From an uncultured Dokdonia sp. (GTDB lineage: Bacteria; Bacteroidota; Bacteroidia; Flavobacteriales; Flavobacteriaceae): 64,000 nt of DNA. The DNA lies in assembly GCF_947496725.1 (NCBI RefSeq), contig NZ_CANMDS010000004.1, positions 62,001 to 126,000 of the forward strand. Reading direction: 5' to 3'. A program made the position numbers and the translations under genes. The notes beneath the pieces were generated by a model. The model searched no databases. It was not told where the DNA came from and worked only from the letters and a program-made list of their open reading frames with translations. Each line of letters opens with the position of its first letter. Positions within the stretch are counted from its first letter, which is position 1. Of the stretch, positions 16,872 to 27,300 are shown piece by piece.

Positions 16872-18041
16872 TTAGCGGTTTAGGTAGAAGGCTCCTGCTT
16901 GATCTTTTTGATCCTTTAATTTAAGCACATAATAATAAGTCCCCACAGGGAGTTTATTATCTTCTGCGATAGTAACGCGGCCTTGCGATGTCCCGTCAAA
17001 AGAGTTGTCATAGTTTTTCATACTAAAGACTTCTACACCCCATCTATTATAGAGGTATAGTTCATTGTCTGGACTAGTAGCAAGTCCTTCTATGACAAAA
17101 GTGTCGTTAACACCATCTCCGTTTGGGGAGAAAAATGTGTATACATTAATACCGCTACTTGCCTTAAGAACAGATCCCAGTGTATAAGCCGAAAAGTCAT
17201 TAGGCTCAAAAAGCTCAGATGTAATTTGGCCATTGGTCTCATCACCAGAAAAACTAGCATTTCCTAAATTCACCCATCTATTTAAAACATTAGAAAAACC
17301 TACAACACGCAGTGAGCTCAAGCCATCTGCAAGTACTGGTACCTGAGTATCTTCATCCCAAGTGAGTCTTGCTTGTACTGGTAGAGGCCCGTTTAAATCC
17401 CAATACTCATTAGGGTCTATAATAGAGAGTGTATTTTCAAATAAATCTGTGTTAAATGATCCAGGTAATGTACTAGGAGTGTCTGGATCTTCAAAAAAGT
17501 ATGCAGCTTGATAAGTAGTTATTGCAGGGTTGAGAGGTATTACTTTAAGCTGGCGAATTTTAAAATCATCTCCTATAGGAAAGTCAAATTCTAGGTTACC
17601 TTGATTTGTAACATAACCATCTACGTGATTGCTATCGCTTTCTCCAAGATAGATAGCGTTGTTTGTGAAGTCAAGATTAATACCAAGGTCTTCACGAGGT
17701 GTGGTAATTCTACCATTTATAAAATCTAGTAGGCTAGTAACCCCTACAGATACCTCAAAGTTAAGATCATTTGGTACGTCAACCTCCATATTGAAGAATA
17801 CAGGCTTGTTATTACCTAGTACAAAAAGTTCTTCTGTTGGATTGTAAAAACCAGCAAGACCAAGATTACTGTCAAAGTCTCCATCATTAATTAAATCACC
17901 GTGAAAACCTATAGCCCCATCTTGATGTATCTGTATATTACCAAAGTTGTGCAAAGATTCTTGAGCATATGTGACAGAAGTACTTAAAGCTGTAGCTAGA
18001 AGAACTAATGTTACAATTGCATATGTTTTTATATCATTCAT
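16872..18041 (-). CDS. Surface protein with T9SS type B (gliding-motility-associated) C-terminal domain
   Basis: A 389-residue protein with a signal peptide ending SVTYAQ (about residue 27). The middle is beta-rich (HNFGNIQIHQDGAIGFHGDLIN opening). The C-terminal 90 residues form the CHU_C/type B sorting domain: FFSPNGDGVNDTFVIEG, LYNRWGVEVF and the ending GTYYYVLKL...FYLNR. It is the last gene of the fibre operon and the only one with a recognisable T9SS sorting domain, so it is a candidate anchor or secretion partner for the fibres (inference). It begins 3 nt after the preceding stop. Confidence 0.85.
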   Translation of the reverse strand: MNDIKTYAIVTLVLLATALSTSVTYAQESLHNFGNIQIHQDGAIGFHGDLINDGDFDSNLGLAGFYNPTEELFVLGNNKPVFFNMEVDVPNDLNFEVSVGVTSLLDFINGRITTPREDLGINLDFTNNAIYLGESDSNHVDGYVTNQGNLEFDFPIGDDFKIRQLKVIPLNPAITTYQAAYFFEDPDTPSTLPGSFNTDLFENTLSIIDPNEYWDLNGPLPVQARLTWDEDTQVPVLADGLSSLRVVGFSNVLNRWVNLGNASFSGDETNGQITSELFEPNDFSAYTLGSVLKASSGINVYTFFSPNGDGVNDTFVIEGLATSPDNELYLYNRWGVEVFSMKNYDNSFDGTSQGRVTIAEDNKLPVGTYYYVLKLKDQKDQAGAFYLNR

Positions 18042-18044
18042 AAT

Positions 18045-19049
18045 TTAGGGTAATAAGTAAAAGGTAATACAACCGCAAGAAGTACCTGTTCCCGTGCTTG
18101 TAACAAAATTAACTGAGCTTGCAGATATCTCACGATAAGCATTATTACCATTTATAGGGCTAGTGCTAGTAAATAAATAGTCAAAAGTTCCATCTAGATT
18201 ATCCTGCTCTACTACTGTGTGATTGCCTAGGTTTAAAGTACCTATATCATAAGGTACATTATCTAGTAATATTTCATAATTGTATGTCCCGGGAGCATTA
18301 GGCGCATTAAATTGTAATGCCCAGTAAAATGCATTGTTATCATTGAGCTGTATGTTTGTGAAGTCTCCCGTAGGAGTTCCGCTAGAAGTTAATGAGGTCA
18401 CGCCACTAGGGGGTGAGGTACTTCCAGATAAGGATACATCTGTAACAACTTCAATCTCTGCTGTGACATTAAAATACCAAACTTCCTCTACATAAACATC
18501 TGCAGTACCACCGTTATCACCAGTGCCTATATATACATCAAACCCGTTTGCAGTCTGTGTGCCTGTCACTACTTGTGCGATGCGACCGTCTCTGTTAGTT
18601 AAATCTTCTTGTATACCTAGAGTTATTGGGTATGATGCTCCATTAGGGTGTGGAGATGTAAATGCGACACTATATCTTCCAGTTGTTCCTGCAATTTTTG
18701 TCACAGTACAGTTAGTATTATAGTTATTTGTTCCATTTGCAGCTGTTTGAGCAGCAGCAAAGGAATAACCAATGGTTTGCTTGGTAACATTAAGAGTAGG
18801 AGTACTACTGTTATTTGACCCAAGGTCATTTGTACTTAGTAGACGTACCCATTGTGTAGTGTTTCTGTAGTAAATAGAGTCTAGATTATCGTCGTACATA
18901 ATAGTCCCCTCAAGAGGTGTTCCAGTAACATTAGAGGTTCCTACACCATCGTCGTGCTTAAGTTGTTGTAATAACTGGGCATCTACTGTTTGCGCTTTCG
19001 CGAAAGCGATAGAAAATATAACACCGAAAATATATAGGTAACTTTTCAT
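18045..19049 (-). CDS. Fibre-type surface protein, short stalk
   Basis: A 334-residue protein with signal peptide MKSYLYIFGVIFSIAFAKAQ, the palindrome encoding the AFAKA of the cleavage site (15-19). The N-terminal cap GTIMYDDNLDSIYYRNTTQW is of the VYNTD...YxYxxxxW type shared across this operon. A module at about 105-205 (RYSVAFTSPHPNGASYP, then NGFDVYIGTGDNGG) resembles the C-terminal end of the 3063-residue protein. A second beta domain closes the protein with CGCITFYLL. No T9SS sorting domain is visible. It is the fourth gene of the operon. Similar caps occur in tail-fibre-like proteins of Bacteroidetes; function is not known. Confidence 0.7.
   Translation of the reverse strand: MKSYLYIFGVIFSIAFAKAQTVDAQLLQQLKHDDGVGTSNVTGTPLEGTIMYDDNLDSIYYRNTTQWVRLLSTNDLGSNNSSTPTLNVTKQTIGYSFAAAQTAANGTNNYNTNCTVTKIAGTTGRYSVAFTSPHPNGASYPITLGIQEDLTNRDGRIAQVVTGTQTANGFDVYIGTGDNGGTADVYVEEVWYFNVTAEIEVVTDVSLSGSTSPPSGVTSLTSSGTPTGDFTNIQLNDNNAFYWALQFNAPNAPGTYNYEILLDNVPYDIGTLNLGNHTVVEQDNLDGTFDYLFTSTSPINGNNAYREISASSVNFVTSTGTGTSCGCITFYLLP
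18994..19007. repeat. Dispersed palindrome, perfect core (16-bp palindrome at 18993-19008)
   Basis: Encodes AFAKA (15-19) at the end of the signal peptide of the 334-residue fibre protein. Confidence 0.95.
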
Positions 19050-19063
19050 ATTTTAGATTTTCA

Positions 19064-19795
19064 TTATTTATAAGCCGTGTATAATACGAGTAGTGCTTCA
19101 TTATTTACATCTCCAGGTTGAACATCTACTAGAACGTTTGTACTATTTGCGGTCACTATACCATCTGTATAATTTACTGTAACAATAAAGCCATCTGTAG
19201 TAAATTCTTTAAAAGCAGCTTCTATCTTACCTAGGCTATTTCCGTTTTGATCGCTATAGCGCACACCTATACAATTACTGCTACTGGCATATCTTGATAT
19301 ATCGTTTATAGAATTTCCGTGACCTCCAGAAAACATTGCCTGTTGAGTTATAGAACTAGCAGCATCTTCTCTTGCAAAACCTTTCATTGTGCCAAAGGAG
19401 TTATCAATCCCTCTATCATTATCACCCACACCATTGTCAGAATCTAAATCGCGGCTCTCCACATTTGCAGACGCCGAAAATGTGACTTGCGATGGTTTAA
19501 AAGGTATGTTGTCTACTGTCACATCACCCTCTCCAGAGATGATAAACCATCCAGTGTATATATTCTTCTCTGTAAGAAGTTCCAAAAACCCATTATTTGT
19601 ATATTCGAAAATCCTATTTTCATCTGTATTATAAACCAGCATACCAATCTCTAAATCTGCCGGATCGTATGCGTCAATTTCTAACTGTGATGCCTTCTGC
19701 ACATTAACTAAATATGCAGGGTCTGTGGTTTGCGCTTTCGCGAAAGCGTAAACAAAAACAAGAAGTATAGTTAAATATAAAGGGTTGTTTTTCAT
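19064..19795 (-). CDS. Fibre-type surface protein, almost no stalk
   Basis: A 243-residue protein made of a signal peptide (MKNNPLYLTILLVFVYAFAKAQ), an N-terminal cap ([33 protein letters not shown]) and a C-terminal head of about 160 residues starting YTGWFIISGEG. Cap and head are both clearly homologous to those of the collagen-like protein upstream; here they are joined with nothing between. Head landmarks are PFKPSQVTFSA, FGTMKGFAR, ISRYASSSNCIGVRYS and the ending VLYTAY. The palindrome encodes AFAKA (17-21) at the cleavage site. It is the third gene of the operon. I know no function for this head. Confidence 0.75.
   Translation of the reverse strand: MKNNPLYLTILLVFVYAFAKAQTTDPAYLVNVQKASQLEIDAYDPADLEIGMLVYNTDENRIFEYTNNGFLELLTEKNIYTGWFIISGEGDVTVDNIPFKPSQVTFSASANVESRDLDSDNGVGDNDRGIDNSFGTMKGFAREDAASSITQQAMFSGGHGNSINDISRYASSSNCIGVRYSDQNGNSLGKIEAAFKEFTTDGFIVTVNYTDGIVTANSTNVLVDVQPGDVNNEALLVLYTAYK
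19734..19747. repeat. Dispersed palindrome, perfect core (16-bp palindrome at 19733-19748)
   Basis: Encodes AFAKA (17-21) at the end of the signal peptide of the 243-residue fibre protein. Confidence 0.95.
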
Positions 19796-19801
19796 AGTTT
19801 T

Positions 19802-21292
19802 TTATTCGTAGGCTGTAAATAATACAATAACAGACTCATCAAGTATGTCATCACTAAAAGCAGTACCTCCTATTGTTCCTATGGTATAAGTTACATTAAG
19901 ATTAAAACCTGTAGCTGTAAAGCTCGCTAGAGATGCTGAGATAACACCTAGATTGTTACCGTTATTATTAGTATACCTTAAGCCTATGCACTGTGTATCA
20001 TTAGCATATCTAGATATGTTATTAATAGAGCTACCACTTCCGCCAGAAAATATAACCGCTTGTGCAATAGGACTGCCTGCTCGAGCAAATCCATTCATTG
20101 CGCCAAAGGTGTTTTCAAGCAATCCAGTATTATTTGCTCCTAGCGCATTATCATCATTAATGTTAAACGCCCCTATATTAGGATGCGCCTTAAAAGTAAC
20201 TTGCGAAGGCTCAAAAGGGATGCCTGATATACTCTGGCTATATGTTCCAGTGGTGGTTAATGTGCTGTTGTCTATAATAAAAAATCCGGTGTATGTTCCT
20301 GATGGTCCTACGGGTCCCTGGGGTCCTTCTACTCCTTGAGCGCCTGTGGGTCCAGCTGGTCCTTGAGGTCCTACAGGGCCTTGTGCTCCAGTAGGTCCAG
20401 CAGGTCCAGTTGCGCCATCTGCTCCGGTTGCACCAGTAGATCCCTGTGGTCCAGCATCTCCTTGCGGGCCAGTGGCACCTGTCGCTCCGTCTGCACCAGC
20501 TGGCCCTTGCGGTCCTGTAGCGCCAGTCGCACCGTCAGCTCCTTTTGGACCTATTGGTCCTTGTGGCCCAGTTGCGCCTGTTGCTCCGTCTGCACCTGCT
20601 GGTCCTTGTGGTCCCTGCGGTCCAATTGCACCTGTTGCTCCATCTGCACCTGCCGGTCCAATCGCTCCAGTTGCTCCGTCTGCACCTGCAGGTCCCTGTG
20701 GTCCAGTTGCACCTGTTGCTCCGTCTGCACCTGCCGGTCCTTGCGGTCCAATTGCTCCAGTTGCTCCATCTGCACCTGCCGGTCCTTGTGGTCCAGTTGC
20801 ACCCGTTGCTCCGTCTGCACCTGCCGGTCCTTGCGGTCCAGTTGCGCCCGTTGCACCATCTGCACCTGCTGGTCCCTGCGGTCCAGTTGCGCCTGTAGCT
20901 CCATCTGCACCTGCTGGTCCCTGCGGTCCAGTTGCACCTGTTGCTCCGTCAGCCCCTGCTGGTCCTTGTGGACCTACAATTCCTACAGTGACAGCGGTGT
21001 TATTTTCATTTGTGTACGTAGCCGTGCCATTACCATTATCTACAAAAGTAGTTACTGTTTCAGATACATCGACATCGGTTAGTATTACTAAAAAGCCTGA
21101 TGTCGTATATTCAAATATTCTATTTACATCTGTATTGTATACTAGCATACCTATTTCTAGATCTGCCGGGTCATAGGCATCAATTTCTGATTGCGACGCT
21201 TTTTGCACATTTATTAAATATGCAGGGTCTGTGGTTTGCGCTTTCGCGAAAGCGTAAAAACTTAAGAGAATTATAAAAATTGCTTTTTTCAT
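19802..21292 (-). CDS. Collagen-like fibre protein
   Basis: A 496-residue protein: signal peptide [20 protein letters not shown]-terminal cap ([13 protein letters not shown]); a short [15 protein letters not shown] element like those of the giant neighbour; about 75 Gly-X-Y triplets (roughly residues 108-333), mostly the 15-residue unit [15 protein letters not shown]; and a C-terminal head of about 160 residues ([44 protein letters not shown]). Collagen stalk plus globular head is the architecture of trimeric bacterial collagens and phage tail fibres, so a trimeric surface fibre is likely (inference). No T9SS sorting domain is visible. It is second in the operon, 15 nt after the giant gene. 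Confidence 0.85.
   Translation of the reverse strand: MKKAIFIILLSFYAFAKAQTTDPAYLINVQKASQSEIDAYDPADLEIGMLVYNTDVNRIFEYTTSGFLVILTDVDVSETVTTFVDNGNGTATYTNENNTAVTVGIVGPQGPAGADGATGATGPQGPAGADGATGATGPQGPAGADGATGATGPQGPAGADGATGATGPQGPAGADGATGAIGPQGPAGADGATGATGPQGPAGADGATGAIGPAGADGATGAIGPQGPQGPAGADGATGATGPQGPIGPKGADGATGATGPQGPAGADGATGATGPQGDAGPQGSTGATGADGATGPAGPTGAQGPVGPQGPAGPTGAQGVEGPQGPVGPSGTYTGFFIIDNSTLTTTGTYSQSISGIPFEPSQVTFKAHPNIGAFNINDDNALGANNTGLLENTFGAMNGFARAGSPIAQAVIFSGGSGSSINNISRYANDTQCIGLRYTNNNGNNLGVISASLASFTATGFNLNVTYTIGTIGGTAFSDDILDESVIVLFTAYE
20293..20971 (-). repeat. 45-bp tandem repeats encoding the collagen-like stalk
   Basis: Tandem 45-bp units, each encoding about five Gly-X-Y triplets. 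Copies differ at a few third positions, and one part is shortened ([13 protein letters not shown]). GC is clearly higher than in the flanks because of Gly, Pro and Ala codons. Confidence 0.9.
21240..21253. repeat. Dispersed palindrome, perfect core (16-bp palindrome at 21239-21254)
   Basis: Encodes AFAKA (14-18) at the end of the signal peptide of the collagen-like protein. Confidence 0.95.
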
Positions 21293-21307
21293 AGTAGGGG
21301 GGAGTTC

Positions 21308-24300
21308 TTAAAATCCTGGGATGGTTAATACAGTAAACATAAATTCTGAATTGAAGAATGCTCGATCAGAACCACCATTATCATTATCTCCAATATTAAC
21401 TATAAATCCAGTTGCAGATTGTCCTGAGTATGATATACCTGGATCATCATTTCCTGCGCCTGCTCTTCCTGGCTGGCTTAACTGAATGATGTAATTTGCA
21501 TTTGGTAGTGCAGTGGTAAATGTTACTTGGTACGTACCTGTACCTGTATTTACTACGGTAGCATTAAAAAGTGCTCCTCCACCAGCAGCTCCCACTTTTC
21601 CTACTGAATAAACCGCAGGAGCGACTGCCATAAATGCTCCACCATCTGTTCCGACAGAGAGTGCATTATCTGCATCTGCACTTACAACCTGAGCGGTAAA
21701 AGGATTACCAGCCTCATCAGTATAAGTAATTTCTCCTGTTGCTGTAGCATCTGTAGTAGTAGGGGTGTCGTCTTGTACAAAAGTTGTTACTGTCTCTGCT
21801 GCGGCATCTGCCCATTCTGTGCCGGTTGCAGTAGCTGTTAGTACTTGCCCTGCTGTTCCAGGTAAATCATTTTCGTCTAGTACAGGTCCGTCAAGGTCTA
21901 AGGTCTGATTGATTATAACAACGGTGTTTCCGGTTGTTGCTTCATCGATTTTCATTGCTTCAAATCCTCCTACTGTAAAGCCTATTTCATCTGCTGCTGG
22001 ACTGTACATTCCTGTATTTGTGTCATCTGTAAATCTATACGCAGGTTCGCCAGCATTACCATCAGAATTTAAAAAACCTGCAGAACGAATAGCTCCCGTT
22101 ACTTGTAGCTTGTTATCTGGTGTATTAGTACCAACTCCCAATCTATTATTTGTAGCATCCCAAAATAACTGGTCATTATCTTCAGTAGGAGTTTCGTCTG
22201 CTCCTGCAAAGAAAATAGAACCTTCAGTTCCTGTATGTTCTAGTGAGCTTAAATCTACTGGGTTTGGAGTGCCAGTTTCATCTATAAACTCTAACTCGTT
22301 TGTAGTATCGTCAAAGGTTAGTGAAGTAACTGTCTCTTCAATAGCAAAAGGAGTTGCACCTTCATTGTTATATGTTCCAATAAGATTTGTATTTGTAGCA
22401 GTGTTTAAATCTGTTACATCAGTAACTGTTTCCTCTGCTGTTACATCTACAAATAATGCTCCGTCTGTTCCTGCGGTGATGTTGTTATCAGTATCTGCTG
22501 ATATTAGGTTCACATTAGCATTTGTAGCATCTTCGTTTGCGTAAGTAAGTTCTCCTGCTGCGATTGCTAGTTCCGTTACTGTTTCTTCTTCTGAAACATC
22601 TACAAATAATGCTCCGTCTGCACCTGCAGTAATGTTGTTATCTGCATCTGCTGATATCAGGTTCACATTAGCATTTGTAGCATCTTCGTTTGCGTAAGTA
22701 AGTTCACCTGCTGCGATTGCTAGTTCCGTCACTGTCTCTTCTTCTGAAACATCTACAAATAGTGCTCCGTCTGCGCCTGCAGTGATGTTGTTATCTGCGT
22801 CTGCTGATATTAGGTTTACATTAGCATTTGTAGCATCTTCGTTTGCGTAAGTAAGTTCTCCTGCTGCGATTGCTAATTCAGTTACTGTTTCTTCTTCTGA
22901 AACATCTACAAACAATGCTCCGTCTGCACCTGCAGTTATGTTGTTATCTACATCTGTTGATATTAGATTCACATTAGCATTTGTAGCATCTTCGTTTGCG
23001 TAAGTAAGTTCTCCTGCTGCGATTGCTAATTCAGTTACTGTTTCTTCTTCTGAAACATCTACAAACAATGCTCCGTCTGCACCTGCAGTGATGTTGTTAT
23101 CTGCGTCTGCTGATATCAGGTTCACATTAGCATTTGTAGCATCTTCGTTTGCGTAAGTAAGTTCTCCTGCTGCGATTGCTAGTTCTGTTACTGTTTCTTC
23201 TTCTGAAACATCTACAAACAATGCTCCGTCTGCACCTGCAGTGATGTTGTTATCTACATCTGTTGATATTAGGTTCACATTAGCATTTGTAGCATCTTCA
23301 TTTGCGTAGGTAAGTTCACCAGCAGCGATTGCTAATTCAGTTACTGTTTCTTCTTCTGAAACATCTACAAACAATGCTCCGTCTGCACCTGCAGTGATGT
23401 TGTTATCTGCATCTGCTGATATTAGGTTCACATTAGCATTAGTTGCATCTTCGTTTGCGTAAGTAAGCTCCCCTGCAGCGATTGCTAGTTCCGTTACTGT
23501 TTCTTCTATAGCAAAAGGAGTAGCATCCTCATTGTTATAAGTTCCAATCAGGTTTGTGTTTGCTGCAGCATTTAGATCTGTAACATCGGTTACTGTTTGT
23601 TCAGCCGTTACATCTACAAATAAAGCTCCGTCTGCACCTGCAGTGATGTTGTTATCTGCATCTGCTGATATTAGATTTACATTAGCATTAGTAGCATCTT
23701 CATTTGCGTATGTAAGTTCACCAGCAGCGATTGCTAATTCAGTTACTGTTTCTTCTTCTGAAACATCTACAAACAATGCTCCGTCTGCGCCTGCAGTGAT
23801 GTTGTTATCTGCATCTGCTGATATCAGGTTTACATTAGCATTTGTAGCATCTTCGTTTGCGTAAGTAAGTTCTCCTGCTGCGATTGCTAGTTCCGTCACT
23901 GTTTCTTCTATAGCAAAAGGAGTAGCATCCTCATTGTTATATGTTCCAATTAGGTTTGTGTTTGCTGCAGCATTTAGATCTGTAACATCGGTTACTGTTT
24001 GCTCAGCCGTTACATCTACAAATAAAGCTCCGTCTGCACCTGCAGTGATGTTGTTATCTGCGTCTGCTGATATTAGGTTTACATTAGCATTAGTAGCATC
24101 TTCATTTGCGTATGTAAGTTCACCAGCAGCGATTGCTAATTCAGTTACTGTTTCTTCTTCTGAAACATCTACAAACAATGCTCCGTCTGCACCTGCAGTG
24201 ATGTTGTTATCTGCGTCTGCTGATATTAGATTCACATTAGCATTTGTAGCATCTTCGTTTGCGTAAGTAAGTTCACCAGCAGCGATTGCTAGTTCCGTCA

Positions 24301-27300
24301 CTGTTTCTTCTATAGCAAAAGGAGTAGCATCCTCATTGTTATATGTTCCAATTAGGTTTGTGTTTGCTGCAGCATTTAGATCTGTAACATCGGTTACTGT
24401 TTGCTCAGCCGTTACATCTACAAATAAAGCTCCGTCTGCACCTGCAGTGATGTTGTTATCTGCATCTGCTGATATTAGATTTACATTAGCATTAGTAGCA
24501 TCTTCATTTGCGTATGTAAGTTCACCAGCAGCGATTGCTAATTCAGTTACTGTTTCTTCTTCTGAAACATCTACAAACAATGCTCCGTCTGCACCTGCAG
24601 TTATGTTGTTATCTGCATCTGCTGATATTAGGTTCACATTAGCATTTGTAGCATCTTCGTTTGCGTAAGTAAGTTCCCCTGCAGCGATTGCTAGTTCCGT
24701 CACTGTTTCTTCTTCTGATACATCTACAAATAATGCTCCGTCCGTTCCTGCGGTGATGTTGTTATCTGCATCTGCTGATATTAGGTTCACATTAGCATTT
24801 GTAGCATCTTCGTTTGCGTATGTAAGTTCTCCTGCAGCGATTGCTAGTTCCGTTACTGTTTCTTCTTCTGAAACATCTACAAACAATGCCCCGTCTGCAC
24901 CTGCAGTGATGTTGTTATCTGCGTCTGCTGATATCAGGTTCACATTAGCATTTGTAGCATCTTCGTTTGCGTAAGTAAGTTCACCAGCAGCGATTGCTAG
25001 TTCCGTCACTGTTTCTTCTATAGCAAAAGGAGTAGCATCCTCATTGTTATATGTTCCAATTAGGTTTGTGTTTGCTGCAGCATTTAGATCTGTAACATCG
25101 GTTACTGTTTGCTCAGCCGTTACATCTACAAATAAAGCTCCGTCTGCACCTGCAGTTATGTTGTTATCTGTATCTGCTGATATCAAATTCACATTAGCAT
25201 TTGTAGCATCTTCGTTTGCGTATGTAAGTTCACCTGCAGCGATTGCTAGTTCCGTTACTGTTTCTTCTATAGCAAAAGGAGTAGCATCCTCATTGTTATA
25301 TGTTCCAATCAGGTTTGTGTTTGCTGCAGCATTTAGATCTGTAACATCGGTTACTGTTTGTTCAGCCGTTACATCTACAAATAAAGCTCCATCTGTTCCT
25401 GCAGTTATGTTGTTATCTGTATCTGCTGATATCAAATTCACATTAGCATTTGTAGCATCTTCGTTTGCGTAAGTAAGTTCCCCTGCAGCGATTGCTAGTT
25501 CCGTTACTGTTTCTTCTTCTGAAACATCTACAAACAATGCTCCGTCTGCACCTGCAGTGATGTTGTTATCTGCGTCTGCTGATATTAGGTTCACATTAGC
25601 ATTTGTAGCATCTTCGTTTGCGTAGGTAAGCTCCCCAGCAGCGATTGCTAATTCCGTTACTGTTTCTTCTATAGCAAAAGGAGTAGCATCCTCATTGTTA
25701 TATGTTCCAATCAGGTTTGTGTTTGCTGCAGCATTTAGATCTGTAACATCGGTTACTGTTTGCTCAGCCGTTACATCTACAAACAATGCTCCGTCTGCAC
25801 CTGCAGTTATGTTGTTATCTGCATCTGCTGATATTAGGTTCACATTAGCATTTGTAGCATCTTCGTTTGCGTAAGTAAGTTCCCCTGCAGCGATTGCTAG
25901 TTCCGTCACTGTTTCTTCTTCTGATACATCTACAAATAATGCTCCGTCTGCACCTGCAGTGATGTTGTTATCTGCGTCTGCTGATATCAGGTTCACATTA
26001 GCGTTTGTAGCATCTTCGTTTGCGTAAGTAAGCTCCCCTGCAGCGATTGCTAGTTCCGTTACTGTTTCTTCTATAGCAAAAGGAGTAGCATCCTCATTGT
26101 TATAAGTTCCAATCAGGTTTGTGTTTGCTGCAGCATTTAGATCTGTAACATCGGTTACTGTTTGTTCAGCCGTTACATCTACAAATAAAGCTCCATCTGT
26201 TCCTGCAGTGATGTTGTTATCTGCATCTGCTGATATTAGATTTACATTAGCATTAGTAGCATCTTCATTTGCGTATGTAAGTTCACCAGCAGCGATTGCT
26301 AATTCAGTTACTGTTTCTTCTTCTGAAACATCTACAAACAATGCTCCGTCTGCGCCTGCAGTGATGTTGTTATCTGCATCTGCTGATATTAGGTTCACAT
26401 TAGCATTTGTAGCATCTTCATTTGCGTATGTAAGTTCACCAGCAGCGATTGCTAATTCAGTTACTGTTTCTTCTTCTGAAACATCTACAAACAATGCTCC
26501 GTCTGCACCTGCAGTGATGTTGTTATCTACATCTGTTGATATTAGGTTCACATTAGCATTTGTAGCATCTTCGTTTGCGTATGTAAGTTCACCTGCAGCG
26601 ATTGCTAGTTCCGTTACTGTTTCTTCTATAGCAAAAGGAGTAGCATCCTCATTGTTATATGTTCCAATCAGGTTTGTGTTTGCTGCAGCATTTAGATCTG
26701 TAACATCGGTTACTGTTTGTTCAGCCGTTACATCTACAAATAAAGCTCCATCTGTTCCTGCAGTTATGTTGTTATCTGTATCTGCTGATATCAAATTCAC
26801 ATTAGCATTTGTAGCATCTTCGTTTGCGTAAGTAAGTTCCCCTGCAGCGATTGCTAGTTCCGTTACTGTTTCTTCTTCTGAAACATCTACAAACAATGCT
26901 CCGTCTGCACCTGCAGTGATGTTGTTATCTGCATCTGCTGATATTAGGTTCACATTAGCATTTGTAGCATCTTCGTTTGCGAAGGTAAGCTCCCCAGCAG
27001 CGATTGCTAATTCCGTTACTGTTTCTTCTATAGCAAAAGGAGTAGCATCCTCATTGTTATATGTTCCAATCAGGTTTGTGTTTGCTGCAGCATTTAGATC
27101 TGTAACATCGGTTACTGTTTGCTCAGCCGTTACATCTACAAATAATGCTCCGTCTGCACCTGCAGTGATGTTGTTATCTGCATCTGTTGATATTAGATTC
27201 ACATTAGCATTTGTAGCATCTTCGTTTGCGTATGTAAGTTCACCTGCAGCGATTGCCAATTCAGTTATTGTTTCTTCTATATTAGTTAGTGTTCCGTCAG

